Translations under genes and position numbers: made by a program
The notes under the pieces: model-generated
What the model was told of the DNA's origin: nothing
The model's input: the letters and a program-made list of their open reading frames with translations, nothing else
Databases searched by the model: none
Part shown: in pieces, positions 26,039 through 34,308 of the stretch
Position numbering within the stretch: the first letter of the stretch is position 1
How the letters are laid out: each line of letters begins with the position of its first letter
Assembly: GCF_014646635.1 (NCBI RefSeq)
Contig: NZ_BMNQ01000001.1
Location: 68,877-132,876 of the forward strand
Source of the DNA: Lentibacillus kapialis
Lineage (GTDB): Bacteria; Bacillota; Bacilli; Bacillales; Amphibacillaceae
Direction: 5' to 3'
Length of the DNA stretch: 64,000 nucleotides

Positions 26039-26952
26039 ATCAATATTTAGCGTTATCAGAAGAAGTTAAGAAAGCACAAGAAGAAGGGAAGCCTGTTGTT
26101 GCACTTGAATCCACAATTATTTCGCATGGGATGCCATACCCCAGAAATGTTGAGACAGCGCGTGCAGTCGAGCAGATTATTCGCGACCATGGTGCAGTGC
26201 CGGCAACAATCGCCATTTTGGATGGAAAAATTAAAATCGGCTTAAGTAATACGGAACTGGAAGACTTCGGGCAGGCTGAAGGTACTGCAAAAGTTTCCAG
26301 ACGTGATTTGCCGTATCTCGTAGCCACCGGGCAAAAAGGTGCGACAACGGTGGCCGCAACGATGATTTGTGCTGATCTTGCCGGTATTCGTACGTTCGTC
26401 ACCGGCGGAATTGGCGGTGTGCATCGAGGAGCCGAAACGTCAATGGATGTGTCGGCTGATCTTGAAGAACTGGCCAAAACGAATGTTGCGGTCATTTGTG
26501 CCGGTGCCAAATCCATTCTTGATCTCGGCTTGACGATGGAATACCTTGAAACAAAAGGTGTACCGGTCATTGGTTATGAAACTGATGTACTGCCGGCTTT
26601 TTATACCCGAACAAGTGAGTTTCCGGTTAACTTTCGGGCGGATGATCCGGAAACTGTGGCTGCTGCCTTGAACACGAAATGGGATCTCGGGCTTGTTGGC
26701 GGTGCGGTTGTTGCAAATCCAATCCCGGAAGCACATGCTATAGACGAAGCGGAAATCGCAGCAGTTATTGATCAGGCGCTGACTGAGGCTCAAAAAAACA
26801 GTATAAACGGAAAAGATGTAACACCATTTTTGCTGGCCAAAGTTGAGGAACTGACCGGTGGGAAAAGTCTAGATGCCAATATTGCACTGGTAGAACACAA
26901 CGCACATGTCGGAGCAGACATTGCTGTGAAATTAGCAAACAAAATGGATTAA
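26035..26952 (+). CDS. psuG: Pseudouridine-5'-phosphate glycosidase
   Basis: A 305-residue enzyme that splits pseudouridine 5'-phosphate to uracil and ribose 5-phosphate, breaking a C-C glycosidic bond. The N-terminal [14 protein letters not shown], the glycine-rich [28 protein letters not shown] and the SADLEELA segment are hallmarks of the family. The catalytic lysine is expected in the central region. It is translationally coupled to psuK. Together they make a two-step RNA-modification salvage route with no dedicated transporter in view. Confidence 0.95.
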   Translation: MNQYLALSEEVKKAQEEGKPVVALESTIISHGMPYPRNVETARAVEQIIRDHGAVPATIAILDGKIKIGLSNTELEDFGQAEGTAKVSRRDLPYLVATGQKGATTVAATMICADLAGIRTFVTGGIGGVHRGAETSMDVSADLEELAKTNVAVICAGAKSILDLGLTMEYLETKGVPVIGYETDVLPAFYTRTSEFPVNFRADDPETVAAALNTKWDLGLVGGAVVANPIPEAHAIDEAEIAAVIDQALTEAQKNSINGKDVTPFLLAKVEELTGGKSLDANIALVEHNAHVGADIAVKLANKMD

Positions 26953-26957
26953 AGCCT

Positions 26958-26998
26958 GATAAGCACATGGGAAACCTTTCCCATGTGCTTATTTTTTA
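26958..26998 (+). terminator. Terminator of psuKG
   Basis: AAGCACATGGGAAA and TTTCCCATGTGCTT form a strong stem with a tiny loop, followed by ATTTTTTAAT. Confidence 0.9.
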
Positions 26999-27017
26999 AT
27001 TTAGATAAGAGGCTGTT

Positions 27018-27324
27018 CACCAAAATCTATGGTTGACAAATTAGATGTCATTTTGGCGTCAGCAGTCGCTTCAGAAAAACACTAGTGTGCTCGTCGTGTT
27101 GCAAGTTTTTCGGTGAAGCAGCACTCCTCGCAACTCGTAGCTCATTCGGTGGATGTTTCGCTCGTCTCTTTCCGTGGGCTTGCCCTCAGCCTTCTCGAAA
27201 AAGAAGGTCGCTTTTTCTGCGGGGTCTTCACACGGCGCATTCTCACAGGAGTCTTCGTGTTTTTCCTCCGCTAGCTAGTTTTACTACCATATTCACTCAT
27301 TCATTTCAATCATAGATTTTGGTG
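27018..27324. mobile_element. MITE-like element, family D
   Basis: CACCAAAATCTATG (27018-27031) and CATAGATTTTGGTG (27311-27324) are perfect 14-bp terminal inverted repeats bounding about 307 bp. The similarity extends a few bases inward (TTGA). The interior has no convincing gene. A non-autonomous transposon is the simplest reading; only one copy is in the window. Confidence 0.55.
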
Positions 27325-27369
27325 TTGACCCAGATAAGAAACTATAAAATTTGAGTTTATCAATACCCA

Positions 27370-27530
27370 ATACTGTGGTGTTTTAGCGTACCCCACTGTT
27401 GGCAGTCTAGGTGGCCCGAATCCACATGATAACTTTTAAGTGTCGTAGCCGGAGTAAGGTCAGGTCCTCGCCCTGAGGCGTGGGATTGACAGGATGTCCT
27501 CTGTGAAGAGGCATTTGGATGTGTAGTTCA
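27370..27530 (+). ncRNA. Candidate structured RNA, unidentified (HEARO/omega-RNA-like?)
   Basis: This GC-richer stretch contains several small stems in tandem: GTGG/CCAC (27411-27425), TCAGG/CCTGA (27460-27476), GACA/TGTC (27488-27498) and CCTCT-GTGA-AGAGG (27498-27511), the last with a GNRA tetraloop. It has no reading frame and lies between two repeat elements. The build and mobile-element setting recall RNAs next to IscB-type transposon genes (HEARO), but no iscB gene is present and I cannot confirm a family. A decayed intron or insertion-sequence end is also possible. Confidence 0.3.
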
Positions 27531-27535
27531 ATTAA

Positions 27536-27850
27536 AGATCCTGATTCCGTTATTTGCTTTTTTTCGCTATAGTTTGTTCAAATAGCGGAACGAGGATTTT
27601 TTTTCTGTCCGGAAAATCCAACCTCGGCGGTTCCTCATTCCGCTATTTGCGTCAACTAAGGCTTTTCCAGTACGTTAGCAGATCCTCATTCCGTTATTTC
27701 CTCTTTCCGTCTTAGTTTTGTCCTGATTTTAGCCGAATAGCGGAATGAGGATTCATGATACCACTAAATAGGGTGATTTATGTCCATTTAGCGGAAGGAG
27801 GATTCGTTAGGTTTGGATAATCCAGTTTAGGCGGACGCTCTTTTCCGTTA
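27536..27850. repeat. Dispersed repeat family E, copy 1
   Basis: Several repeats of CCTCATTCCGCTATTT and its complement AAATAGCGGAATGAGG occur here in both orientations. A second copy of the whole region, with the same order of motifs, lies at 53790-54085. The segments TTCGGCGG/CTCGGCGG TTCCTCATTCC and GCGTCAA are shared. It is non-coding. Confidence 0.65.
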
Positions 27851-27965
27851 TTTGTTTCTTTGGATCGTGAACCTGGGTGGTTACGGTAGAGGCCGTCGGA
27901 ATATGTTTCTGAAATTCAAAATATGTTCCTGGCAAAAAATCAGCTGTGAACATTGTGTGGGAGAG

Positions 27966-28109
27966 ATGTATCCTGAATATTATAAAGGCATACATGGACA
28001 GGAATATAAATTAATGCGCGGTATCGCTGACCCAGTTGCGACGCGCAGGCGCAATCCGTACGTCGCTAAACGTATGCCCCGTGCCTTTGTTCTTAAAAAA
28101 GCAATTTAA
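27966..28109 (+). CDS. Short basic ORF of unknown function
   Basis: A 47-codon frame from ATG 27966 (MYPEYYKGIHGQEYKLMRG onward, ending AFVLKKAI), rich in basic residues; the same frame is open upstream to 27852 and includes a CEHC pair. GGGAGAG lies close to the ATG. No family is recognised. It could be a remnant of a mobile-element gene or chance. Confidence 0.2.
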   Translation: MYPEYYKGIHGQEYKLMRGIADPVATRRRNPYVAKRMPRAFVLKKAI

Positions 28110-28119
28110 GCAAACTAAT

Positions 28120-28186
28120 TTGACACAAAGGATAAAATTCGCTATATTAGTTACATAAAGTAACTAGGTAACTGTACACTAGTTAC
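28120..28186 (+). promoter_or_regulatory. wrbA-type promoter with two inverted-repeat operators
   Basis: TTGACA (28120-28125) and TATATT (28143-28148) are spaced 17 bp. Immediately downstream lie TAGTTAC/GTAACTA (28148-28166, 5-nt centre) and GTAACT/AGTTAC (28168-28186, 7-nt centre). These TTAC/GTAA sites resemble operators of MarR/DUF24-type redox sensors (YodB, CatR class). Control by quinone or disulfide stress is inferred. The start codon is about 130 bp further on. Confidence 0.5.
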
Positions 28187-28317
28187 ATATTTTTTTGAAA
28201 GGACGGGATTTATAGAAGCTGTGAAATAGTCAGAATCACCCGATATAATTTGGGAAAACTAGATGACAGCATGTGCATTTTTGAGAAACTAATTATACAA
28301 TCAAGGAGACAGATATC

Positions 28318-28923
28318 ATGGCAAACGTAAAATTAGCAATTGTTTATTACAGTTCAACTGGTGGCAATTATCAGATGGCACAATGGGCTGAGAAGGCAGC
28401 AAAAGACGTTGGAGCTGAAACGAAACTGGTTCAAGTGCCGGAACTTGCACCGGAAGAAGCTATCGCTTCCAATCCTTTATGGAAAAAACATTATGAAGCT
28501 ACAAAAGACGTTCCCGAAGCAACCTCGGGTGATATTGAGTGGGCTGACGCTATAATCTTCAGCGCACCGACCCGTTTTGGAACCTTGCCGGCCCAAATGA
28601 AGAACTTCATTGATATGCAAGGCGGACTATGGGGAGCAGGCAAAACCATTAATAAAGTCGTCAGTGGAATGACTTCTGCACAAAACCCGCACGGCGGACA
28701 AGAAGCAACACTGCTTTCACTATATACATCTATGATGCACTGGGGTGCTATTATCGCAGCACCGGGCTACTCAGATGATTCAATCTTCGCAAGTGGCGGT
28801 AACCCTTATGGAGCCAGCGCTGCCGTTCAGAACGGTGAAATTGTGGAAGACATTAAAGGTGCGGTTGAACATCAGGCGCGCCGTACTATCGATGTTGCAG
28901 GCCGCGTTGTGGCAGGCAGCTAA
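28318..28923 (+). CDS. wrbA: WrbA-type flavodoxin-like NAD(P)H:quinone oxidoreductase
   Basis: A 201-residue flavodoxin-fold protein. The FMN phosphate loop is YYSSTGGNYQMA (about residues 10-21) and the flavin-contacting APTRFGTLPAQMKNFID is near residue 82; this is the WrbA family pattern. It would reduce quinones by two electrons in the cytoplasm, avoiding semiquinone radicals. AAGGAGA precedes the ATG. It is monocistronic, with paired operators upstream and a terminator downstream. Confidence 0.85.
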   Translation: MANVKLAIVYYSSTGGNYQMAQWAEKAAKDVGAETKLVQVPELAPEEAIASNPLWKKHYEATKDVPEATSGDIEWADAIIFSAPTRFGTLPAQMKNFIDMQGGLWGAGKTINKVVSGMTSAQNPHGGQEATLLSLYTSMMHWGAIIAAPGYSDDSIFASGGNPYGASAAVQNGEIVEDIKGAVEHQARRTIDVAGRVVAGS

Positions 28924-28935
28924 TCTGTTTTTGAA

Positions 28936-28976
28936 AAAAGCCGCAGTCCCGATTACAGGATTGCGGCTTTTTTATG
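28936..28976 (+). terminator. Terminator of wrbA
   Basis: AAAAGCCGCAGTCC pairs with GGATTGCGGCTTTT around a short loop and ends in TTTTTTAT. Confidence 0.9.
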
Positions 28977-29012
28977 ACGTAAGGAAGAATTAATTGTGGA
29001 AGACCTTATAGT

Positions 29013-29224
29013 GCGTGTTCAAAAAGGAGGATAAAAAGGATCAAGAAGTTCGAGACGGCGCAGTTTCGAGCAGCGGAGTGTATGCCTTTAGATACATGAG
29101 CACAAGTAATGCTACCCTGAAGCCGCTTCGCACGCAGGAAAAGTGTTTTTCTTTTACAAGGAGCGGAGAAGCAAGCCAACGAAGAAATTCGAAGTGTCAT
29201 GTTTACCGGACTTTTTGAACACGC
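29013..29224. mobile_element. MITE-like element, family C (full copy)
   Basis: GCGTGTTCAAAAAG (29013-29026) and CTTTTTGAACACGC (29211-29224) are perfect 14-bp terminal inverted repeats around about 184 bp with no gene. Flanking CTTATA/TCTTATAA may be a target duplication. Deleted relatives lie at 24009-24068 and near 24280-24304. Confidence 0.65.
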
Positions 29225-29258
29225 TCTTATAATAACATCTTAGGTCCTTGCTTTCAGG

Positions 29259-29499
29259 CTAGGAGTCTTAGACAGAATTAAGATACACAATGCTAAAGAC
29301 GAACGATAATCCGCTTAAGCGGAGGAAATATACGTAGACTCCGCGGGGGGAAAGGCCTCGGTGAGACCCCGCAGTGCGTCAGCACGAGGAGGTTCACCAG
29401 CCGCCCTTAGGTGTGCGAAGTATATTTCCGTAGCGAGTTATATACTCTAACTAGTTCGGATTTTTCCTTATCAGAACTACTTTTGTCCAAAGCTCCTAG
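29259..29499. repeat. MITE-like repeat, family B, copy 3
   Basis: Starts CTAGGAGTCTTAGACA and ends TTTTGTCCAAAGCTCCTAG, so the termini are inverted repeats of about 16 bp. The core hairpin GGAAATATAC...GTATATTTCC is shared with copies at 6246 and 22679. It has no gene content. Confidence 0.78.
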
Positions 29500-29570
29500 G
29501 CGAATGCCGAACCTTTCAAACGTTGAAGCTTGATTTCATGTAAAATGCAGAAGTTCATAATTCATGGGAA

Positions 29571-29606
29571 AGCAAAAAAGCCTGGCAGTTGCCAAGGCTT
29601 TTTTGA
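29571..29606 (-). terminator. Terminator of the luciferase-like gene
   Basis: On the minus strand AAAAGCCTTGGCA and TGCCAGGCTTTT pair around a short loop and run into TTTTTTGC. Confidence 0.85.
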
Positions 29607-29614
29607 TCCAAAAA

Positions 29615-30616
29615 TTATTTCATCAGCTCACCGACAATCTCATATGAGCGCATGCGGGCTTTATGGTCATAAATCTGTGAGTTGATAATTATTTCGTTTG
29701 CTTCAGTTTTTTCCAGTAGTTTTTCCAATCCTTGTCGTATCACTTCCTTGTCACCAATTAAGGTGTATGGTGAATTAGCTGATTGTTCAATGACTGCCTT
29801 TTCCATTTCTGACCAGGCTTCTTTTGTATTTTCAATCGGCGGTTGCAGTTTTATCGGTTGACCGCGCCGGATGCTGAGTAATTGCTGCTGTTGGGTAGTG
29901 GCAAGGTATTTTGCCTCTTCATTGGTATCAGCCGCGATCACATTGACGCCAATCATGGCATAGGGTTCAGTAAGTGTGTCAGATGGCTGGAAGTTATCCC
30001 GATACAGATTAAGCGCCGCAATCGTATTATCTGGGGCAAAATGACTTGCAAAGGAGAACGGCAGACCTTTTTGTGATGAAAGCTGAGCACTGAAGCCACT
30101 GGATCCGAGCAGCCAGATTGGAATGTTCAACCCTTCACCTGGAACGCTGTGCACACCGGCTGTACCGGCAAAGTAGTTTTCCAACTCTTCAACTTGCATT
30201 GGGAAATCCTCGACGCGCTGATTCAATGTGCGACGAAGGGCATAGGCTGTTGCCTGATCAGTGCCCGGTGCACGTCCGAGTCCGAGGTCAATTCGGCCGG
30301 GATACAGTGTTTCCAATGTTCCAAACTGCTCAGCGATAATGAGTGATGCATGGTTGGGCAGCATGACACCGCCTGAACCCACACGCATCTCACTGGTCGC
30401 CCCGGCGATATGCCCGATTAGTACAGATGTAGCAGAACTGGCAATCCCTGGCATATTATGATGCTCTGCCAGCCAGTAGCGATTATAACCGAGTTTTTCT
30501 ACGTGCTGTGCTAAATTCACGCTATTTTTGAATGACTGTTCTGGTGTGCCGCCTTCCAGAACGGGGGCAAGATCCAGAACAGCCAGTGGAATATCATGAA
30601 ATGTTTTGTTCTGCAT
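29615..30616 (-). CDS. Luciferase-like (LLM class) flavin-dependent oxidoreductase
   Basis: A 333-residue TIM-barrel flavin monooxygenase of the bacterial-luciferase superfamily, in the subgroup without a cofactor label that includes B. subtilis YwcH/YvbT. Typical segments are [20 protein letters not shown] near residue 46, [20 protein letters not shown] near 82 and [13 protein letters not shown] near 107. The ATG at 30616 has AAGGAG 8 bases upstream, better than the GTG at 30625. It is monocistronic, substrate unknown. Confidence 0.82.
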   Translation of the reverse strand: MQNKTFHDIPLAVLDLAPVLEGGTPEQSFKNSVNLAQHVEKLGYNRYWLAEHHNMPGIASSATSVLIGHIAGATSEMRVGSGGVMLPNHASLIIAEQFGTLETLYPGRIDLGLGRAPGTDQATAYALRRTLNQRVEDFPMQVEELENYFAGTAGVHSVPGEGLNIPIWLLGSSGFSAQLSSQKGLPFSFASHFAPDNTIAALNLYRDNFQPSDTLTEPYAMIGVNVIAADTNEEAKYLATTQQQQLLSIRRGQPIKLQPPIENTKEAWSEMEKAVIEQSANSPYTLIGDKEVIRQGLEKLLEKTEANEIIINSQIYDHKARMRSYEIVGELMK

Positions 30617-30909
30617 TAAACTCACTCCTTAACAAAGATGATACGAGCTTAAATCAGAAAGCGCCAATATTTTGCCCATTAATTCTTGGAAAATGCGTGC
30701 TTGGTCTTGGCAGTAGTGATTTCATCCCATTCTTGACATTCGAGCTGTTTAACACGCGAAATAAACATTTTGAGATTAACCAGAGGATAAGAAATTATTA
30801 TGCTCATTCAGTTTTTTAAAAGCCTGATGGCGTTCCATTTGCCACATTGCTACGCATGCCGTAATATTGTATAATAAATGATTGGAATGTATGGAAATGA
30901 GGGATATAC

Positions 30910-31977
30910 ATGAACAACAATTCCATTTATGGATTGACATATGAGCAATTGAAGAACTGGCTCATCAATCACGGGCAACGCCGCTTCCGGGTTGATCAGG
31001 TATGGAACTGGCTGTATAAAAAGCGTATCGGGCAATTTGCAGATATGAAAAATGTAAATAAAGAGACGGTTGCACTGTTGGAGGAAAATTTTGTGTTGCA
31101 CACGACAAAAGAAGAACTCAAGCAGGAGTCTGAAGATGGAACAATTAAATATTTGTTTAGATTGTCAGATGGTAACCTGGTTGAAACTGTGTTGATGCGT
31201 TTTAATTATGGTTTGTCGGTCTGTGTGACGACGCAAGTGGGATGCAATATTGGCTGTTCATTCTGTGCGAGCGGTTTGCTTCGTAAAAATCGTGACTTGG
31301 ATAGCGGTGAAATCGTGGAACAGATTATGAACGTTCAAAAAGACATGGACGCCAAGGGCAAAGAAGAGCGCGTCAGCCATATAGTTGTTATGGGAATAGG
31401 AGAGCCATTTGATAATTTCAATAATCTGATGGACTTCATCAATGTCGTTAATGATGATGCAGGGCTGAATATAGGAGCCAGGCACATCACCGTTTCAACG
31501 AGCGGGCTTGCCCACAAAATTTATCACTGGGCTGATACTGGTACACAAGTTAACCTTGCTATTTCATTGCATGCACCGAATAATGAATTACGCACATCAA
31601 TCATGAAAATCAATCGAGCCTTTCCGATTGAAAAACTGATGAAAGCTGTCGATTACTACCTCGAGAATGTCAATCGACGCGTTACCTATGAGTACATTAT
31701 GCTGAAAGATGTCAATGATCACAAGGAAGACGCAGATGAGCTGATTGAGTTGTTGGCAGATAAACGACATTTGTCATATGTGAACTTGATTCCATACAAC
31801 ACAGTTAGTGAGCATGACCAGTACCAGCGAAGTGATTCATCTACCATTCAGGCTTTTTATGAAACTTTAAAAGCAAATGGGCTCAATTGTGGTGTGCGCT
31901 GGGAAAATGGTGCGGATATTGATGCTGCGTGCGGACAGCTCAGAAGCAAACAAATTAAGAAGGAAAATGCGAGATAA
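30910..31977 (+). CDS. rlmN: 23S rRNA (adenine2503-C2)-methyltransferase RlmN
   Basis: A 355-residue radical SAM methyltransferase that modifies A2503 of 23S rRNA and A37 of some tRNAs. The cluster motif is [12 protein letters not shown] near residue 113, the SAM motif GIGEPFDN near 163, and the methyl-carrying cysteine is in [10 protein letters not shown] near the C-terminus. The overall sequence follows B. subtilis RlmN. The stretch before the last motif is WENGAD where most RlmN have REQGHD, a small divergence worth noting. It is not Cfr, which has a distinct N-terminus. TATAAT lies about 40 bp upstream and GAGGG before the ATG. Confidence 0.88.
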   Translation: MNNNSIYGLTYEQLKNWLINHGQRRFRVDQVWNWLYKKRIGQFADMKNVNKETVALLEENFVLHTTKEELKQESEDGTIKYLFRLSDGNLVETVLMRFNYGLSVCVTTQVGCNIGCSFCASGLLRKNRDLDSGEIVEQIMNVQKDMDAKGKEERVSHIVVMGIGEPFDNFNNLMDFINVVNDDAGLNIGARHITVSTSGLAHKIYHWADTGTQVNLAISLHAPNNELRTSIMKINRAFPIEKLMKAVDYYLENVNRRVTYEYIMLKDVNDHKEDADELIELLADKRHLSYVNLIPYNTVSEHDQYQRSDSSTIQAFYETLKANGLNCGVRWENGADIDAACGQLRSKQIKKENAR

Positions 31978-31979
31978 AG

Positions 31980-32008
31980 TAGGCGTCCCAATATGGGGCG
32001 TTTTTTTA
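31980..32008 (+). terminator. Terminator of rlmN
   Basis: GCGTCCC and GGGGCG pair (one G-U) across AATAT, followed by TTTTTTT. A family A repeat begins in the T-run. Confidence 0.75.
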
Positions 32009-32119
32009 TAACGTCAGAAAGTATAAATGATGGATGACCTTATAAGAAAAAGCTTCGGCATTCGCTATAAGACGAGGCGAATACCGAGTTTTTCTAATAA
32101 CGTCAGAAAGTATGAATTC
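32009..32119 (+). repeat. 88-bp hairpin repeat, family A, one unit plus a partial unit
   Basis: A full unit (TAACGTCAGAAAGTATAAAT to GAGTTTTTCTA, 32009-32097) is followed by the first 22 bp of a second unit (from 32098). One stem base differs (AATACCG for AATGCCG). It follows the rlmN terminator. Confidence 0.88.
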
Positions 32120-32129
32120 ACCTCGAAAA

Positions 32130-32285
32130 CAAAAAAGAATACATGTGTACAAATTGTATTCTTAGTGTACACAAATCCGAACACAAGTACACGAACACGT
32201 ACTCAAACCGATTTGTCAACGTGTGCAAAAATTGCATACAAGTGTTCATAAAAGATTGCTTGTGCACAAAAAAAGAATACGAAAA
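32130..32285. repeat. Iteron-like tract upstream of the ParM-like gene (possible centromere)
   Basis: About 150 bp with many variants of a short motif in both orientations: TGTGTACAAA, GTGTACACAAA, ACACAAGTACAC, AACGTGTGCAAAA, ATACAAGTGTTC and TTGTGCACAA. The tract is framed by AAAAAGAATAC at both ends (near 32132 and 32269). Plasmid actin-type partition systems have such repeats as their centromere just upstream of the actin gene. Function here is inferred from position. Confidence 0.5.
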
Positions 32286-32373
32286 AAGTCTGATTGCTTA
32301 TTTTTGATAAAAAGTTTATTCTATTAATAGTACTTGATAGATTAAACTGATATATGGAGGGAGAAAAACATAT

Positions 32374-33546
32374 ATGAAAGATTCAAGAGTAGCTGCAGTT
32401 GACGTGGGAAATGACGCAGTTAAAGCAAATTTTGGAAAGATGGATAATTCTTATTACATACCGAATGTGATTGCACGGGATATGGAGGACAGACCGGTAA
32501 TTGGTATAGAGGATTTGGATGAAAAAGAACCGATTGATAATTTGCACATTCGGGTTCATTCCCCTGCTCTGGAAGAGAACAACGCTGTTTATCGTGTCGG
32601 AACATTGGCGACAAAAACGAATAATTCAACCGAGCTTGATCAAGGAAGCAGTAAATCAGAAGAAGACCAAACGTTGGTGATGCTGTTTGCGTCAATCGCC
32701 TTGGATGCCGTCAGCGCCAGTTCCTTTAAGCCAGGAAAGAAAGATGTGATTGATGCGAATTATACACTGGGGACCGGTCTCCCGTTAAGGGAAGTCAAGG
32801 AAGGTAAAGATGTCGGCTACCGCTCACAGCTGCTCGGCTCGGTCCATCAAGTTGAATTTCTGGTGACACCGCAATACCAAGGAAAGAAAGTGAATATCAA
32901 TTTTGAAGAAGTGAAAGTGTATCCGGAAGGCTTTGCGGCATATGTGAACTTGATCATGGATAACAACTTGAATGTCATTAATCAGGAATTGATCGATAAA
33001 CAAATTCTGATACAGGATATCGGTGGTTTATCAACCGATATTGCTGTTATCCGTAACCGGAATGTTGACGATGACAAAGCACAGGGTTTTCCTTTGGGAG
33101 TTGCTGAATCGCTCGAAGAAATCCGCGATGAAATCAGGACACGGCATGGTGTTGAGCTGGACAGCCGTCGCGACGTGGTTGATATCATCACGCGAAAGAA
33201 CGATCGTCATCATATTATGGTGCGGGGCAGCCGAACTAATATTCACGATATTACGGATCGAATTCTGCTGGAGCTGGCCAAGAAAGAATACCGTAATCTG
33301 CGGAACGTATGGCAAAAAAATTCTCAGTCAGAGATTTGTTACTTTGTCGGCGGAGGATCTGCTGTGCTGAAAGATTACATCAAAGCGCTTAATAATAAAT
33401 TAGACGGCTTTAACATTGATTTTTTTGAGGATGAGAAAGAAAGTATCTGGATGATGGCCAATGCCTATTATAAGCTTGTTATGGATTTTGTGAACAAAAA
33501 CACGCAGGCAGAGACGAAGGATAAGGCCGCAGCAGAGAAAAAGTAG
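32374..33546 (+). CDS. ParM/StbA-like actin-family protein
   Basis: A 390-residue protein of the bacterial actin superfamily, in the plasmid-segregation (ParM/Alp) branch. Nucleotide motifs are visible: phosphate-1 AAVDVGNDAVKANFG (residues 6-20), phosphate-2 IQDIGGLSTDIAVI near residue 213, and the adenosine motif FVGGGSAVLKDYI near 327. It should form ATP-dependent filaments that move DNA bound by an adaptor. GGAGGG precedes the ATG. The next gene, 9 bp downstream, encodes a putative DNA-binding adaptor, and a repeat tract lies upstream, as in alp7AR and parMRC. Its presence in otherwise chromosomal surroundings is unusual but known in Bacillaceae. Confidence 0.8.
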   Translation: MKDSRVAAVDVGNDAVKANFGKMDNSYYIPNVIARDMEDRPVIGIEDLDEKEPIDNLHIRVHSPALEENNAVYRVGTLATKTNNSTELDQGSSKSEEDQTLVMLFASIALDAVSASSFKPGKKDVIDANYTLGTGLPLREVKEGKDVGYRSQLLGSVHQVEFLVTPQYQGKKVNINFEEVKVYPEGFAAYVNLIMDNNLNVINQELIDKQILIQDIGGLSTDIAVIRNRNVDDDKAQGFPLGVAESLEEIRDEIRTRHGVELDSRRDVVDIITRKNDRHHIMVRGSRTNIHDITDRILLELAKKEYRNLRNVWQKNSQSEICYFVGGGSAVLKDYIKALNNKLDGFNIDFFEDEKESIWMMANAYYKLVMDFVNKNTQAETKDKAAAEKK

Positions 33547-33555
33547 GGTGATAGC

Positions 33556-34098
33556 ATGCAAGGGTCAAAAAAGCAAATCGAACGCGGGCAATCGATTACC
33601 TTTCGCGTTCCTTCCGATACACCTGACTATTTATTAAAACAGCTGCAAAAATTGAAAGAAACTGAGCGGCGAAATTTTTCAAGTCAAATTGCCCAATATG
33701 TTCTGAAAGGTGTCAATGAAACCTACACACGTGAGCGTGAAACAGTCACAATTCCTCTGCCGCGTCAGCTTAGCAAAGAGCAGAAAAGCTGGCTCAAACA
33801 TGAACACTCGGAAGCGCTGATTGGTTCGATAGTTTATCAACTGCTGCAGGATCCAATTCGGGCGACGTCTATTTTGTCCACATTGAACGGTAACCAGCCA
33901 GCAGAGTCTGAACCTGAACGTGTACCGGAACAGTCCGTTGAAGAGGAACCAGGTGAAGAGCTACCTGCAACAAAAAAGGCTGACCTGGATACGGTTGATC
34001 TGGATCATTTGGACAATTTGCATGAAAGCAGTGAGGAAGAAACGGAAAAGCCTGAACAAGATCCGCTGGCGGATTTCTTCTCTAAAATGAATAAATAA
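33556..34098 (+). CDS. Putative ParR/Alp7R-like DNA-binding adaptor
   Basis: A 180-residue protein. The N-terminal part (about residues 10-55, RGQSITFRVPSD then LLKQLQKLKETERR) has the short strand and two helices expected of a ribbon-helix-helix or similar DNA-binding fold. A middle helical region follows, and the last 65 residues are strongly acidic and probably disordered, ending DPLADFFSKMNK. That tail could contact the actin filament, as the C-terminus of ParR does. It is co-transcribed with the ParM-like gene. Sequence alone does not prove the role. Confidence 0.6.
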   Translation: MQGSKKQIERGQSITFRVPSDTPDYLLKQLQKLKETERRNFSSQIAQYVLKGVNETYTRERETVTIPLPRQLSKEQKSWLKHEHSEALIGSIVYQLLQDPIRATSILSTLNGNQPAESEPERVPEQSVEEEPGEELPATKKADLDTVDLDHLDNLHESSEEETEKPEQDPLADFFSKMNK

Positions 34099-34102
34099 AG
34101 CA

Positions 34103-34133
34103 AACTGTCTTGATATTTATCAGGGCAGTTTTT
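34103..34133 (+). terminator. Terminator after the ParM-adaptor operon
   Basis: AACTGTCTTGA and TCAGGGCAGTT pair with G-U pairs around TATTTA and are followed by TTTTTT. Confidence 0.8.
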
Positions 34134-34137
34134 TCGT

Positions 34138-34204
34138 AAGATAAGAAAGTATAAAATTTTTAGCTTTATCGATGCTTTGTCGTATATTGCCACGTCCGGC
34201 TCCA
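34138..34204 (+). repeat. Repeat related to family A head, family F copy 1
   Basis: TAAGAAAGTATAAAATTTTT is followed by CTTTATCGATGCTTTGTCGT and GCCACGTCCGGCTCCAGCG. A close copy is at 53668-53738, where the head is the family A sequence TAACGTCAGAAAGTAT. The two families therefore share their left end. Confidence 0.55.
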
Positions 34205-34308
34205 GCGTCTTTGTTCACTTTGTACATATGACGGATGAGAGAGTGTTAAAGTTCATGTATAAGATGAAGCGTTACAAATAAACTAACGTTAGAAAGGAGT
34301 TTGATAAA

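Noticed and set aside
27536-27850. Possible operator cluster formed by repeated CCGCTATTT motifs
   Set aside because: The same block recurs as a unit at 53790-54085 in an unrelated context, so a dispersed repeat family is the better explanation.
30910-31977. Possible Cfr antibiotic-resistance methyltransferase
   Set aside because: N-terminus and core follow RlmN ([22 protein letters not shown]) and lack Cfr-specific segments.
32130-32285. Replication origin iterons
   Set aside because: No replication initiator gene is nearby, whereas an actin-type partition gene follows directly; a centromere role fits better.
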